A DNA stretch of 64,000 bases, taken from positions 124,001 to 188,000 of the forward strand of contig NTMA01000048.1 of NCBI GenBank assembly GCA_002917075.1, written 5' to 3'. The position numbers were made by a program, and so were the translations under genes. Source of the DNA: Hawksworthiomyces lignivorus (Eukaryota > Ascomycota > Sordariomycetes > Ophiostomatales > Ophiostomataceae). Shown one piece after another: positions 1-9,922 of this stretch (position 1 is the first letter of the stretch; each line of letters begins with the position of its first letter). The notes beneath the pieces were generated by a model. The model worked only from the letters and a program-made list of their open reading frames with translations. It searched no databases and had not been told where the DNA came from.

Positions 1-890
1 ATCATAAATTGGGGATAGACGGCATAGACAACATAGGCAATGATGGCAGTAGAGAGTGAAAAACAGCAGAGTCAAAGAAGAGGCACTAGTCTATCATTCA
101 TGTTATTTTACTGGAGCTTTTGTATAGATGCAGGAAACCCCAAGATGTACTTTTACCCGCCCACATGACACTGGAGCAACACAATGTAGAGGAAGAAAGA
201 CCAAAGAGAAACCTAATAAAACAGAGAGACGGGGAAAGCAGGAGGCGGAAAGGTTTGATGGCACTGCTCTAATTTGGTTTCGTGCGTTGCCAGGTTTCCC
301 TAAGAAGAGCGCCGCTCCCGATGTAAACACGCAGGCAGAGACAATCCAAAACAGCCAGCGAGTCTTCCCCCTTTTTGAAAAAAGTCCCTTTGAGAATGCG
401 GCCCTATCCATTGCCCAAATATATCTTCCTTTTGAGGAGAAGATGAAAACAAGGAAAAAACTAATCAAGACACAAACGCCTCATCCAACATTCAACATTA
501 CTTCCAAAAAAGTCCAGGGGTGTGATAAACAATAAGGGGGGAGAAGAGTGGAGGGTCCGTCCATCGGGTGGACGAGGGTGCATCGAGAAAGCGAAAGGCA
601 AAAACTCGCACAGCATCGAGAGAGAGCGCCAAGACGGGAAACAACAAGAAGCTGCTAGGGTTAAGAGGAGGAGCAGGAGGCAAGGAACAGGACGAGAGGA
701 GAAGTGGCATGGCCTTCCATTTCGGCTTTCTTTGTTTACCCTAGCGCTTTTCTCTATTCCTGCGCATATACATGCATTCATTCATTAGACTGCTCGTAAT
801 TTCGCCTCCGATCTCTATCTCTCTCTCTCTCTCGTCGGCACTGCTCATTCGCTTGGTGTTTTGTGCTGAGTTTGCTGATTTGCTCCTCGC
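1..890. other. intergenic, no gene seen
   Basis: This stretch lies downstream of TOM40. Several short open frames occur on both strands, but none has a recognisable domain, codon bias or splice structure. A TC dinucleotide run sits at about 818-833. It probably holds the TOM40 3' UTR and flanking DNA of a gene left of the window. Confidence 0.5.
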
Positions 891-2130
891 TTAGAATGGA
901 ACGTTGTTGGGTGGTGTGTGAACGGGTGAGCCGTCTGGGTTCAGCTCCAGCTCGTCACCGCCAGTCTCGATGGAGATGCCGAGGCCGATCTTGGCTTGTT
1001 GCTAGAGGGGTCGTTAGAAAGGGACGAACACAAAAGAAAGTACAATTGAGGGTGGAAAAGGGGAGGACATACTGTAGCGTGGTCCACGTCAGCAGCAAAG
1101 GTCATCATGACCGGTGCGGCCACGCGCTTTTCCAGCAGGACGCCCAGCTTGCCCCGCGAGTCCAGCTGCGCGCGGAAGGTGGACATGCGGAAGTCGTACT
1201 TGGCACCAAACGTGGTGATGCCCTCCTTCTGCAGGCCGCCGCCGCCCATCAGACCGGCAGTGGCGCTTGGCACCAGCGACAGGGTCATGTCGACGCCGGC
1301 CTGGACGCTTTCGGAGAGGCGGCGCCAGTAGCTGGTGTTGATGGCGCCCTGGGGGTGCATCTGGGCGGTTGCAACCCAGTCGTTGGAGGCATAGCGGGCG
1401 CAGTAGGATAGGGCGGCGTCAGGCGGCTGCGACAGGGCGGCGCGCTGCCACACGCCCTCGAGCCCCAGCGCCAGCTTGGGGGTCACGGACTGCAGGTAGC
1501 TTCCGATGTAGATGCCGGTCAGGCCACCGTCCAGGAACGAGGGGTTCATCGCCTTGAGGGAAGCGGTGAAGTCCTTGCCGGTGTACTCGTGCTCGAACTG
1601 GGCCATCTGCTGGCCGTCGCCGGGGGCCAGCTGAACGGAGGACTTGCTCACGAGGGCATCGCTCCAGCGGTAGTTGAAGCGGGCAGACAATTGGCCTTCG
1701 TTGTCGACGTTTCCTTGGCAGAAAACCTAAACGTTACGTTGCGTTAGTCAGCATGTCCATTTCTGAGCTCCTCGGCTCTGTCATCGGTGACACGGTCTCT
1801 GGACGCCGTTCGCTCTCTCACCTTGTTGGTGCCATAGAGGGCGGCAAAGGTATATGGTTGTAACCGCTCGCCCAGGGCAAACTGGTGCGAGACCTGGAAC
1901 AGCGGCGATACGCTGAAGGGCTTCGTCAGGTCGGCCTTGATGCCGGTGAACATATGGTTGTTGAGCAGGACATCGCGCTGGACCTCCTTAGCCAGGGCCT
2001 CGACGGTGCCGGGGTTGCTCAGGCCTAGCTTCGCGCGCCGGTCGGAGAACGACTTCCACGCATCTGTGATCGACACCGCCACCGGGTTGGACTGCAGAAA
2101 CGCCAGTAGCGAATCTGCGGAGGATGCCAT
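891..2130 (-). CDS. TOM40: Mitochondrial import receptor subunit Tom40
   Basis: The beta-barrel pore of the TOM complex in the outer mitochondrial membrane, through which nearly all nuclear-encoded mitochondrial precursors pass. Three exons join in frame: 2130-1822, 1726-1073 and 1001-891 (introns of 95 and 71 nt with donors GTGAGA and GTATGT and acceptors TTAG and CTAG), giving 357 aa, normal for fungal Tom40. The N-terminal part carries the family pattern [16 protein letters not shown] followed by [16 protein letters not shown] (about residues 40-70). The rest is a eukaryotic-porin (Porin_3) barrel with [23 protein letters not shown] and [15 protein letters not shown]. The last exon supplies the barrel end ([18 protein letters not shown]) and a short polar tail. 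The start is the ATG at 2130, opening [16 protein letters not shown]. The upstream region contains two CACGTG boxes (2853, 2876). Recognition is firm; only the exact splice sites are inferred. Confidence 0.95.
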
Positions 2131-3093
2131 TTTTGCAGGACCTTGTTGGTTTTGCCTTTTCCTTTCTTATCTTTTTCTTTTCTCTATTTTATTTTTTTTT
2201 CTTCTAGTTTTCCTTTCGTCCCTGACCTTTCCGACTCAGATTCCGCGGCACAAACACGCTGACGAGAGCGGCACACAACAAAAGGAAAGCGAAGGAAAGA
2301 CTGCCGAGCTGGGCCGCCTCTGGTCTTTTCGCAGTTCGTCAATTCGATCGTTCTCGTGTTATCGTTGGTCGTTGCAGATGTGGATGGAGGGGGGTTTTGG
2401 CGACGGAGCGAACTTGTGCAGAGAACGTCGACGCCAAGTTGGGAAACTGGGGAAAGGAAAAATTCTTGTCCGTTGAAAGATCGCGCGAAAAAAAGAATTA
2501 AAAAAAAATTGGAGAACAAGACTCCGCCCAAAAAAAAAAAATAAAAAAATTCAGAGCTACGCTTCAATTGGACACGACAATGCGAATAGCTTCAAGATTG
2601 ATTCTTATATATGATTGCTCCAAGAAGGGGAATCTTTTTTTTTTTTTTGCTCTTTGAGATCAATGGACATTTCACGATTTTCGTCATTTTTCGGCTGCGG
2701 AAGCTCAAAAGTGCGAAGGTGCACAAAATTTTCGACAGCTCCTTCCCGCAAAACCGCTCGAACTGCCTCTGCCTGGTTTGTGGCAGGAACCGCTCCACTA
2801 AAACAGGAAAAGCTCGGCCGCTGCTGCTGCTGGATATCGATGATGTAAGGAGCACGTGCCTGTAGGTAATGCTCTCACGTGACTATTCTTGTTCCTGGTT
2901 TCTTCGCCTCGTTATTAATTAGGGACTGTCTTCTTTTACTTTCAATCACTCCAAGATAACATATTATTTGCTGTGGTATTCGTCCTCATAAAAGGAGTAG
3001 CATGCAATTTGCGCTCAATATAACCATCATTCTGACCCTATCCCCAAGTTCAAGTGCTGAGTGGAAGCCTTATACACAACCTTGTGTGATTGT
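2131..3093. promoter_or_regulatory. TOM40 upstream region with two CACGTG boxes
   Basis: This gap separates the TOM40 start from the 3' end of the next minus-strand gene. It has A/T homopolymer tracts (2530-2547, 2634-2648) and two CACGTG hexamers at 2853-2858 and 2876-2881. The second sits in TCACGTGAC, a context typical of bHLH (Cbf1-type) sites in fungi. Regulation of TOM40 by these sites is inference. No gene is seen. Confidence 0.4.
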
Positions 3094-4287
3094 TTACTGC
3101 ACATTCCAGTTTGCAGCTGAATCCACAGAGCTCCACATCTGGTTCTGCATGCCCTGTGTGAAGTCCATGTTCGCTTGGGAGAAATCCATACCGCCTCCCC
3201 CATCACCACCTCCGCCGCCACCACCGCCGCCGCCGTTGTTGCTGTTGATGGCTTTCACTTCGGCGGTCAGAACAACAGCTGCCAGCTTCACGAGAGCGGA
3301 GCCAAGGCCGCTCGAGCGTCTCTGAGTTGCTGCTTGCCTGGCTGCCGCTACGGATCTGGTGGGCTTGGGCAGACTCTGAAAGACAGGGGAAAAGGTGCTC
3401 TCCAGCCCGTCTGGCACCCAGGCGTCGCATTGGCCGTCAAAGGTAGTGACTGCATAATTGCGTCCGTCGATGGCGTCGAGGGAGACATACTAGACCAAAA
3501 GTCAGTATACCATGGAACACAGATATATATGCAAGAAGGTGGGTAAAGAGTCTCTTCTTACTGCTACATTGGAGAACATGCCTCCTCTGTTGCCGACTGC
3601 CGCCCGCAGGTCGTCAAACGTCTTGTCCAGCTCGGGGTACGCAGCCGCGACATTCCAGGAGCCGCCGCCGCCGCCTGTGATCAGAACGTAGGTGCCGAGC
3701 GCCCCGAGCGCCACGATCCGCGGCGTCGCCGTAAAGCCGCCGCTAGGCTTGCGCAGCTTTTCAATCGCGGTGTTCAGGCCAGCGGGCAGGTTCCACCACA
3801 GATAGTCCTTGCCGTCAGTGACGAAGTAGGAAGCGTTGTTGGGACCGAGGGCCAGTTTGATCTTGGCGACGTCGCGGACGAGGAGGCCCTTGTGGTCTTT
3901 CTTGTCCAGCCAGGCCTCGAGCGAAGCAGGAAGGCCTTCGTTGCCTGCAAGATTCAAAATTTCTTAGTATTTAGAACAGGGCCTAGGCTCAGAAGACAAG
4001 GCTGCGGTGCTTTCTCATACACTGGTAGCTTGAACCATCTTTGCCGCGCCATGTCATCATGTAGCTGCCGTTTATGCCAAGGACCAAGTTGTGGACATGC
4101 GCCACTTTGGAACCGGTATTGGACTGGAAGAAGCGCATAACGCCGGCAGGAAGGTCGCCCCTGTAACACGGTTAGAACACAGGCGGTTCTGTGCGGCTCC
4201 TGGGGAAAACCAGACTTGCCATTTCCACATGGTCGGCGACTCCACGAACCAGGAATTGCCAGGCCCAAAAGCAACGACGGCAGTCAT
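3094..4287 (-). CDS. Uncharacterised protein with glycine run, 331 aa
   Basis: I do not recognise a named family. Four exons join in frame: 4287-4211, 4160-4021, 3944-3562 and 3489-3094, totalling 331 aa. Introns are 50, 76 and 72 nt; the first uses a weak donor (GTTTTC) but is the only in-frame join found. The first 260 residues look globular, with conserved-looking motifs FVESPTMWKWQVWGDLPAG, GINGSYMMTWRGKDGSSYQ, GLLVRDVAKIKLALGPNN, YFVTDGKDYLWWNLPAG and YVSLDAIDGRNYAVTTFDG. Repeated W/G-rich units suggest a beta-propeller or lectin-like fold, which is speculation. The C-terminal part is basic, then a near-pure glycine run (GGT/GGC codons, plus-strand 3189-3235), then MDFSQANMDFTQGMQNQMW. 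No signal peptide or membrane segment is evident, so it is probably cytosolic. Exon frames are consistent, so it is very likely a real gene. Confidence 0.75.
3186..3236. repeat. CCN/GGN trinucleotide tract coding polyglycine
   Basis: A run of CCn triplets on the plus strand (cctccgccgccaccaccgcc and neighbours) encodes an almost uninterrupted glycine stretch in the 331-aa orphan. It is likely length-polymorphic by slippage. Confidence 0.7.
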
Positions 4288-4538
4288 GATATCGAATTAG
4301 TAAATATGTTCTGATTTAGGTCGAGGGTGTCGAGTGACTGAATTTACAAATAGCAAAAATGTCCACATTCACAGCAACCGACAGCCTCCTGCCAAGACCT
4401 CGACTTATATACAAGATCTCTCCTTTGCCTCCCTGTAACAGTGGCGGCTAGGACGCAAGGCCTGGCCTCAACTAAAAGCCTTCTAGGACACCACCTTCTG
4501 TGATATGCATACTGGATTGGGACAATTCAATACACGCC

Positions 4539-5252
4539 CTATTGTCGCAACCTGCCAATGATGATCAGCCGCAAAAAGACTTTAACCCAAAATGTACACA
4601 AGATGCATGCGCGCAAGGCACTCCAACAATGCCACAGGCAGATAACAAGAGTCCTACTGGGTCCAGGCTGTCTGTTGACTCCGGATACATCGGCAAATTT
4701 GACCTTTGGCGGATAATGAAAAGTTATGAAGTTGATGGACGGTTTAGATCGAAAGTACTGCTGCACACTAAGCGGCAGCTCTGCATGGTCTGGCCGCGGT
4801 GTAGATATTACCGCAAGGGATGGAATGTATGCTCGTATGCCCAACGTAGACAACAATTCCCCAGCGGAATGCAGAGAACTGCTCAGGACTTTTACTAAGT
4901 ATGGTTTGGCACATGCTATAATTAGTTTGCGGCATGGCGTTTCTATCAATTTACCAAATTTCTCACGGTGAACAGCCACACAATGTAATAGTCTAGAACA
5001 AAGCATGCCGCCTAGTAAGCTGTATCGACTGTCGTAGGGAGTTGAGTTCGGTCGTTCTAGCACACCTAATCGTGTCTTAGAATCCCATGTGGTAAGCGCA
5101 CGACGTTTACCTCTCAATTTATTCCAATATTGTGTACTAATCTGCCACGCCTGTATAAACGGACACCGGCATATGCGCACAAGCTCAACCGCAGCATTCA
5201 ATCCCCGGTACTCATTGGGGAGGTGAACGGTGTGTTGGGAGCCACAATCCAT
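4539..5252 (-). CDS. Questionable 237-aa open frame, no recognised family
   Basis: An ATG-initiated frame stays open for 714 nt between the 331-aa orphan and PFK2. The product starts MDCGSQHTVHLPNEYRG. It has no domain I recognise, no obvious repeats and no strong hydrophobic signal. Its base composition is like the surrounding intergenic DNA rather than the GC-rich exons elsewhere in the window. Such a length is unlikely but not impossible by chance in a 64-kb window. It could be an orphan gene, a decayed gene or a chance frame. Treat it as unproven. Confidence 0.2.
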   Translation of the reverse strand: MDCGSQHTVHLPNEYRGLNAAVELVRICRCPFIQAWQISTQYWNKLRGKRRALTTWDSKTRLGVLERPNSTPYDSRYSLLGGMLCSRLLHCVAVHREKFGKLIETPCRKLIIACAKPYLVKVLSSSLHSAGELLSTLGIRAYIPSLAVISTPRPDHAELPLSVQQYFRSKPSINFITFHYPPKVKFADVSGVNRQPGPSRTLVICLWHCWSALRACILCTFWVKVFLRLIIIGRLRQ

Positions 5253-6531
5253 ACATGTACAAGCAAGAAGATGTAGCCGTTGGCCTCAGCTAAGCTAACT
5301 GCGAGCACTCAAAGTAAACATGTCTAGTCAAGAAGAAGAAGAACGAGAGAATTGTTTGGCGCTGAACATGGCGGTAGCAAACCAGGGAGAGGGGTAGGTG
5401 TCGAGATCAATAAATATATATGATTATGCGAACCTTTGAGTGACAACAGCAAGGACCATTCCGCCCTGGATAGCACGTTCCACCTCAACACTATAATAAC
5501 AGCGGTGTTTGCAGGACATGATCGCAGCTGAACTTTTAGATGCAGCAAAATTGGCCAAAAAAAAAGAGAATAAAAGAGAGTTCGTATATTTTGGATTTGA
5601 AGAGCATTCCCACGACCTTGCGTTCTCTTTCACAAGAACACTTTAGCTTCTCGCGCGCAGATTCTGGTCGTCATCTCAGGCACCTCCTATCTCGTCAAGG
5701 CTCTCAGTTGCCTGCCTATTTTGTGATACGTAGGATATCTCGATGCATTAACAAATATTATGTAACTTCAATTCGGGTGACGCAGCAATAGGTCACGTTG
5801 AAATAAAGTAAGTCGACTGTTAGTTGTCAGAAACCGCGTTTGCTGGTCAGGCGCAAAGGTAAGATGGAAACACAAAGCACAGCTTCTCTCGGCTCTGGAT
5901 AGTTCACTTCTAATCTGAGTGGCATAAAGCTTCGTTTATGTATGCCTGCAAATTATTACGCATGCTTGCAAGCTTTTCTGTCCAAGGGATGCGTCTCCGA
6001 GTTTATTCCACGCATCTCACCCGGGCTGTGCCAAAAAGTGCATCTCGGCCTTACGAATCTGGCCGGTTTGTCAACCATAGCTTCTGTTAAACGTCATAGC
6101 GACATGAGCAGTACCAATATTGACTAACACTCAATATATTAAACTATATCTTTGTAGACTGGTTCCCACAGATGTTGAGATGAAGTTATCCTCTTCTGCA
6201 AGGTTGAAAGAAAGCAGACTTTGATTGGTTGATCTGTCATCGCCTGATCGAGAAGGCTTACCACCGCTATCGGTGCCTCGTCGTGAGGCCGGACCCTGAA
6301 AGTGGCATCTTTTATCTCTCAATCTGCTGTATCTATCATCCCATTGCCACGGGAAAACAACAGCCAGTTCTTGCCGTTGAATTCGCCCAATGCGCGGATA
6401 TTTTCAATGACCAATGTACCCTTCCCTATGGATGCGTCATTTTCTGTATCGAAATTTTTTAATTTCATTTTTTTCTAGATCTGTTTTCTTGTTGCGTTTC
6501 TATTGTCTCTGCTGATTTTATAATATGTATT

Positions 6532-6556
6532 TTTTGTTTTGTTTTGTTTTGTTTTG
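6532..6556. repeat. (TTTTG)5 microsatellite
   Basis: Five tandem TTTTG units lie in the pyrimidine-rich region upstream of PFK2. Confidence 0.9.
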
Positions 6557-7144
6557 TTTCTCTGTCCTGTCCTCACATCTTCGACTTGGTTTCTCTTTTT
6601 CCGCCTCTCTCTAATAGCCGCCAGTCACATTAAGTAATCGCTGCTTGAAGTGCATTGCGGCTGTTTTCGCCTCACACCTTTCCCGAGGATATCCTTTCGT
6701 TAGCCTCGCAGTTTTCGTTACTTAATCGATAAGCAGAGCTCCTACACAGTCAGTCAGACGGTACAGTCAGCCTGTTGCATTTTCCGCGTCTCCGTTTTCG
6801 TCAACCAGCCCGCAAAGACCAATAAAGCAGTTTGAAGCGTTGTAAACCGCTCCCCAAACAGCGGATCCCCCCAAAGGACGAGCAGAAGGCAAACGCAATC
6901 AAGCTTCGCAACCTCTCTTTTCTTTGCGTCTCTTGTTTCTTCTCGCTTCCACAACATCCACAACACCTACAGTACCTTTTCCAGCGTTCGATGAGCCGGC
7001 AGTGAGCCAGCAGAGAGCCAGCAGAGAGCTCCGTCATAAATCTACCCCACTTCCCCATCTGAGGTCATCGTCACTCAACCGCCGCATCGCATTGCTTGCT
7101 CTCTTGCAGGGATTAGGAAGGACGAACGGTATTTTACAACAAAG

Positions 7145-9629
7145 ATGGATACGCTGCTGTAAGTCAAAATATCTGCGATTTCGATCAAACTCAGAACAGC
7201 CTCGTCTCTAGATTAGTCCTTGGGGGGCTTGTAGAGTCTGCAACGTCCTGCCCCTCTGTACCTGCGCGGAGCGGCATATTTGCATGTGATTTTCTTTTTC
7301 TCAGGCACCGTCGCTGGAGAACTGAGACAAAGCTACAAGCTATCTACATCTCCCGCTGCGGCTGCAAGCACAACTTTGGGACCCTGGTCCTATCTTGACA
7401 CTTCATTTGCGCCAGAGTTATGGTTACTGATGTCGTTGCCATGCCAGGACCGCTGAGATCGCGGCGAATGCGCCTCGCTACCGTCGCAAGAGCTCAACCT
7501 TTATCGATGGCATCCACGATGTGTCTACCGACCCGGGTCACATGGCGCCAGCCCAGCTGTACAGCACCATGTCCGGGCGCCTCTTTCACTCTGGCCGCAT
7601 CGCCATTGTCATGGTCGGCCTGCCGGCACGAGGCAAAACGTGAGTTTATGTGTCTGTTCAGGCGGCGGCGTCCCTGTTCTGCAACATGATACTAATTGTC
7701 TTCTCTTTGCAGCCATATTTGTGTCTCGCTATCACGATATCTTCAATGGTACAGTGGCCCCTCTCGTTGATCAGCAGTAAACAGAATTTCTTCTAACTAG
7801 CATTCAGGCTGGGTGTCAAGACGCGCATCTTCCACCTCGGCGACTACCGTCGTGCAACAGTGCCAGGAGGCGAAGTGCCACTTGACTACTTCTTCCCCAA
7901 CGCCACTCCTGCATCAATCATGCTGCGCCAGAAAATCTTGAAGAGATGCCGCGAAGATATTTATTCCTGGCTGAACCATGAAAACGGCCAGGTGGCCATT
8001 TACGATGCCGTGAACCCGACCGCTGCTGGCCGACGAGCTCTCGCTAAGGAATTTGCAAAGCATGATGTCCAGGTATGTGTGGACATCGTCCATCTTTGAC
8101 TTTGTGGTTTCTTGTCTTTTATTTCATTCTTTTTTTGGAGCTCTGACAATCGAGTAGACACTCTTTCTCGAGTCGTTTGTTGACGACCAGCGCATCTTGA
8201 CGGAGAATGCCAGAAACGTCAAGATCTCTTCTCCTGATGTAAGCCAGCTTTCTTTTGCTTTCTTTTCTCGTGGCTGAAGCTCAAATACTGGACGGTAGCC
8301 AATTAACCATCTGTGCAATCTAGTTTGCTGGCATGGAACCCGACGAGGCTGCCCAGCTTTATCTCAAGCGCATCAACGCCAAGATACCCGTGTTTGAGAC
8401 CATGGATGAGAAAGAGCTCAACTTTGTCAAGATGATCAATGCCGGCCAGAAATTCTTTTACAACAACGTGTCATTCAACTACATCTCCCACCGCATCGTC
8501 TTCTACCTCACCAACTTGCACATCAAGTCCCGTACGACCTTCTTTGCGCGCGCGGGTATTGCAGCGGACGTGACCGACCAAGACGAGTCGTTCCGTGTCG
8601 ACCCACCTCTTGGTGCACAGGGCCAGAGGTACGCCGAACTCATGTCAGAAGCCCTCCTGGCGCATCGCGAAAATGAGCGGCAGGCGGCCGCAGCAGTCGC
8701 CGGCACCAGCGAGCCACCCCCACTGCGGCCCCTGACGGTCTGGACGTCGACACGTCTGCGTACAGTCCAGACGGCCGAGTACCTGAAAGATCGCGGCTTC
8801 AAGGTGCGCCAGCGGTCACAAATGAGCCAGATCAACCCAGGCGTGTGCGAGAAGCTCTCCGATCGAGCCTTGCGGGCGCTGTATCCAGAAGAGGTTGAGC
8901 TGCACGAGCTGGATCCTTACCACCACCGGTTTCCTCGAGCTGAGGTAAGTCCACGCTCAATTTGCGTTGCGTGTTCCCCAAGCCGGATGGTATCCGGAAA
9001 GCAGACGCTAACTTGACGGAAAGTCGTATCATGACCTGGCTGTGCGGCTGGAGCCGATTATTTTGGAACTGGAGCGGGAGCAAAACGACCTGCTCATCAT
9101 CGCCCACGAGTCCGTGCTGCGGGTGCTGTATGCGTACCTGATGCACTGCAGCGCTATGGACATCCCCAAGCTGAAGTTCCCCCGCAACAAGATCATCGAG
9201 ATCATCCCGGCTGCGTACCAGAACGAGGCCAAGATCATCACTATTCCCGGCATCGAGAATCCCCACTCGAACGGCAGCAACAGCCCCGACAACGTCTTTT
9301 TCCGCAACACCTCGCCCCTTCTCACCTTCACCGGCAGCGGCGTGGCTACGAGCAACGGCGGCAGCGGCGCCATGAGCCCGATCCAGGGCCTGTCGACCGC
9401 GTCGCCCGAACCTCTGGAGCCTCTGTCTCTGCCGCCGGCGGGGATCGCACAGGTCCATCCGGGATCCTTCGTGCAGCCGACGTCGCAGCCCCGCTCGCTG
9501 CCGCAGTCGCCGCCGCGGTCTAACATGCAGTCACAAAGCCAGTCACCAGCGATGTCGCCGCTCGCTCCGGAGCGCGTCGTCAACAAAGCAAAGGAATCGG
9601 TCGCCGACAAGGTCGCAGATGAAGACTAG
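7145..9629 (+). CDS. PFK26: 6-phosphofructo-2-kinase, phosphatase half probably inactive
   Basis: Makes fructose 2,6-bisphosphate from fructose 6-phosphate and ATP in the cytosol, the activator of phosphofructokinase-1. Seven exons join in frame: 7145-7158, 7448-7639, 7713-7748, 7808-8072, 8158-8238, 8324-8944 and 9024-9629, giving 604 aa. The kinase half has the Walker A loop GLPARGKT (about 62-69), then RIFHLGDYRRATVPGGEVPL and YDAVNPTAAGRRALAKEFAK. The C-terminal half keeps the phosphoglycerate-mutase fold (WTSTRLRTVQTAEYL, IIAHESVLRVLY with His about 431). However, the RHG catalytic motif reads RTTFFARAG: the phosphohistidine position (about 273) is Ala. Yeast Pfk26 likewise lacks this histidine. 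The product should therefore be kinase-only (inference). The tail is Ser/Pro-rich. The tiny 14-nt first exon and the 289-nt first intron are inferred from frame and from the branch-like TACTGAT before 7447. Confidence 0.93.
7305..7447 (+). pseudogene. Coding-like remnant inside PFK2 intron 1
   Basis: Within the inferred first intron, a good acceptor (tttttctcag, ending 7304) opens a stretch in phase with exon 1. The conceptual reading stays protein-like only if the frame is changed several times: HRRWRTETKLQAIYIS in one frame, then PAAAASTTLGP, then ILTLHLRQSYGY, then TDVVAMPG, before intact coding resumes at 7448. No single frame is open across it. I read it as an exon broken by several small indels and now skipped, or as an error-rich assembly patch. 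Intact exons downstream argue against general sequencing error. Confidence 0.45.
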
Positions 9630-9922
9630 GGGGAACAAAACGGGATAGTGGATTCGTTGCATCACATGCTAGCAGGAACGGAGTTTGCCTACACTTTTTG
9701 CATACACGGATGAGGTGAATAGAGGCGCACCGGTGACATTCTACTACTATACGCAGCAGATATGGACTAGGACACAATCGTAGTAATGGAATTTTATTGG
9801 ACGACAGTTAAGAATCGAACATTGCCAAACTGTTGTGAGCCTGGGGGGGCAGACGGCACGGGTCTGTAATTATCTATAGGTTTCTCTATCTTTTGGGAGG
9901 GGGAAACTAGGAGATTCCCAGA

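Larger units (their letters stand above)
4288..7144. other. intergenic and long PFK2 leader
   Basis: This 2.9-kb gap separates two divergent genes. It contains one unusually long unassigned open frame on the minus strand (5252-4539, listed separately), a (TTTTG)5 repeat at 6532-6556, and a pyrimidine-rich stretch from about 6470 to 6960 typical of fungal promoters and 5' leaders. No other gene is supported. Confidence 0.5.
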
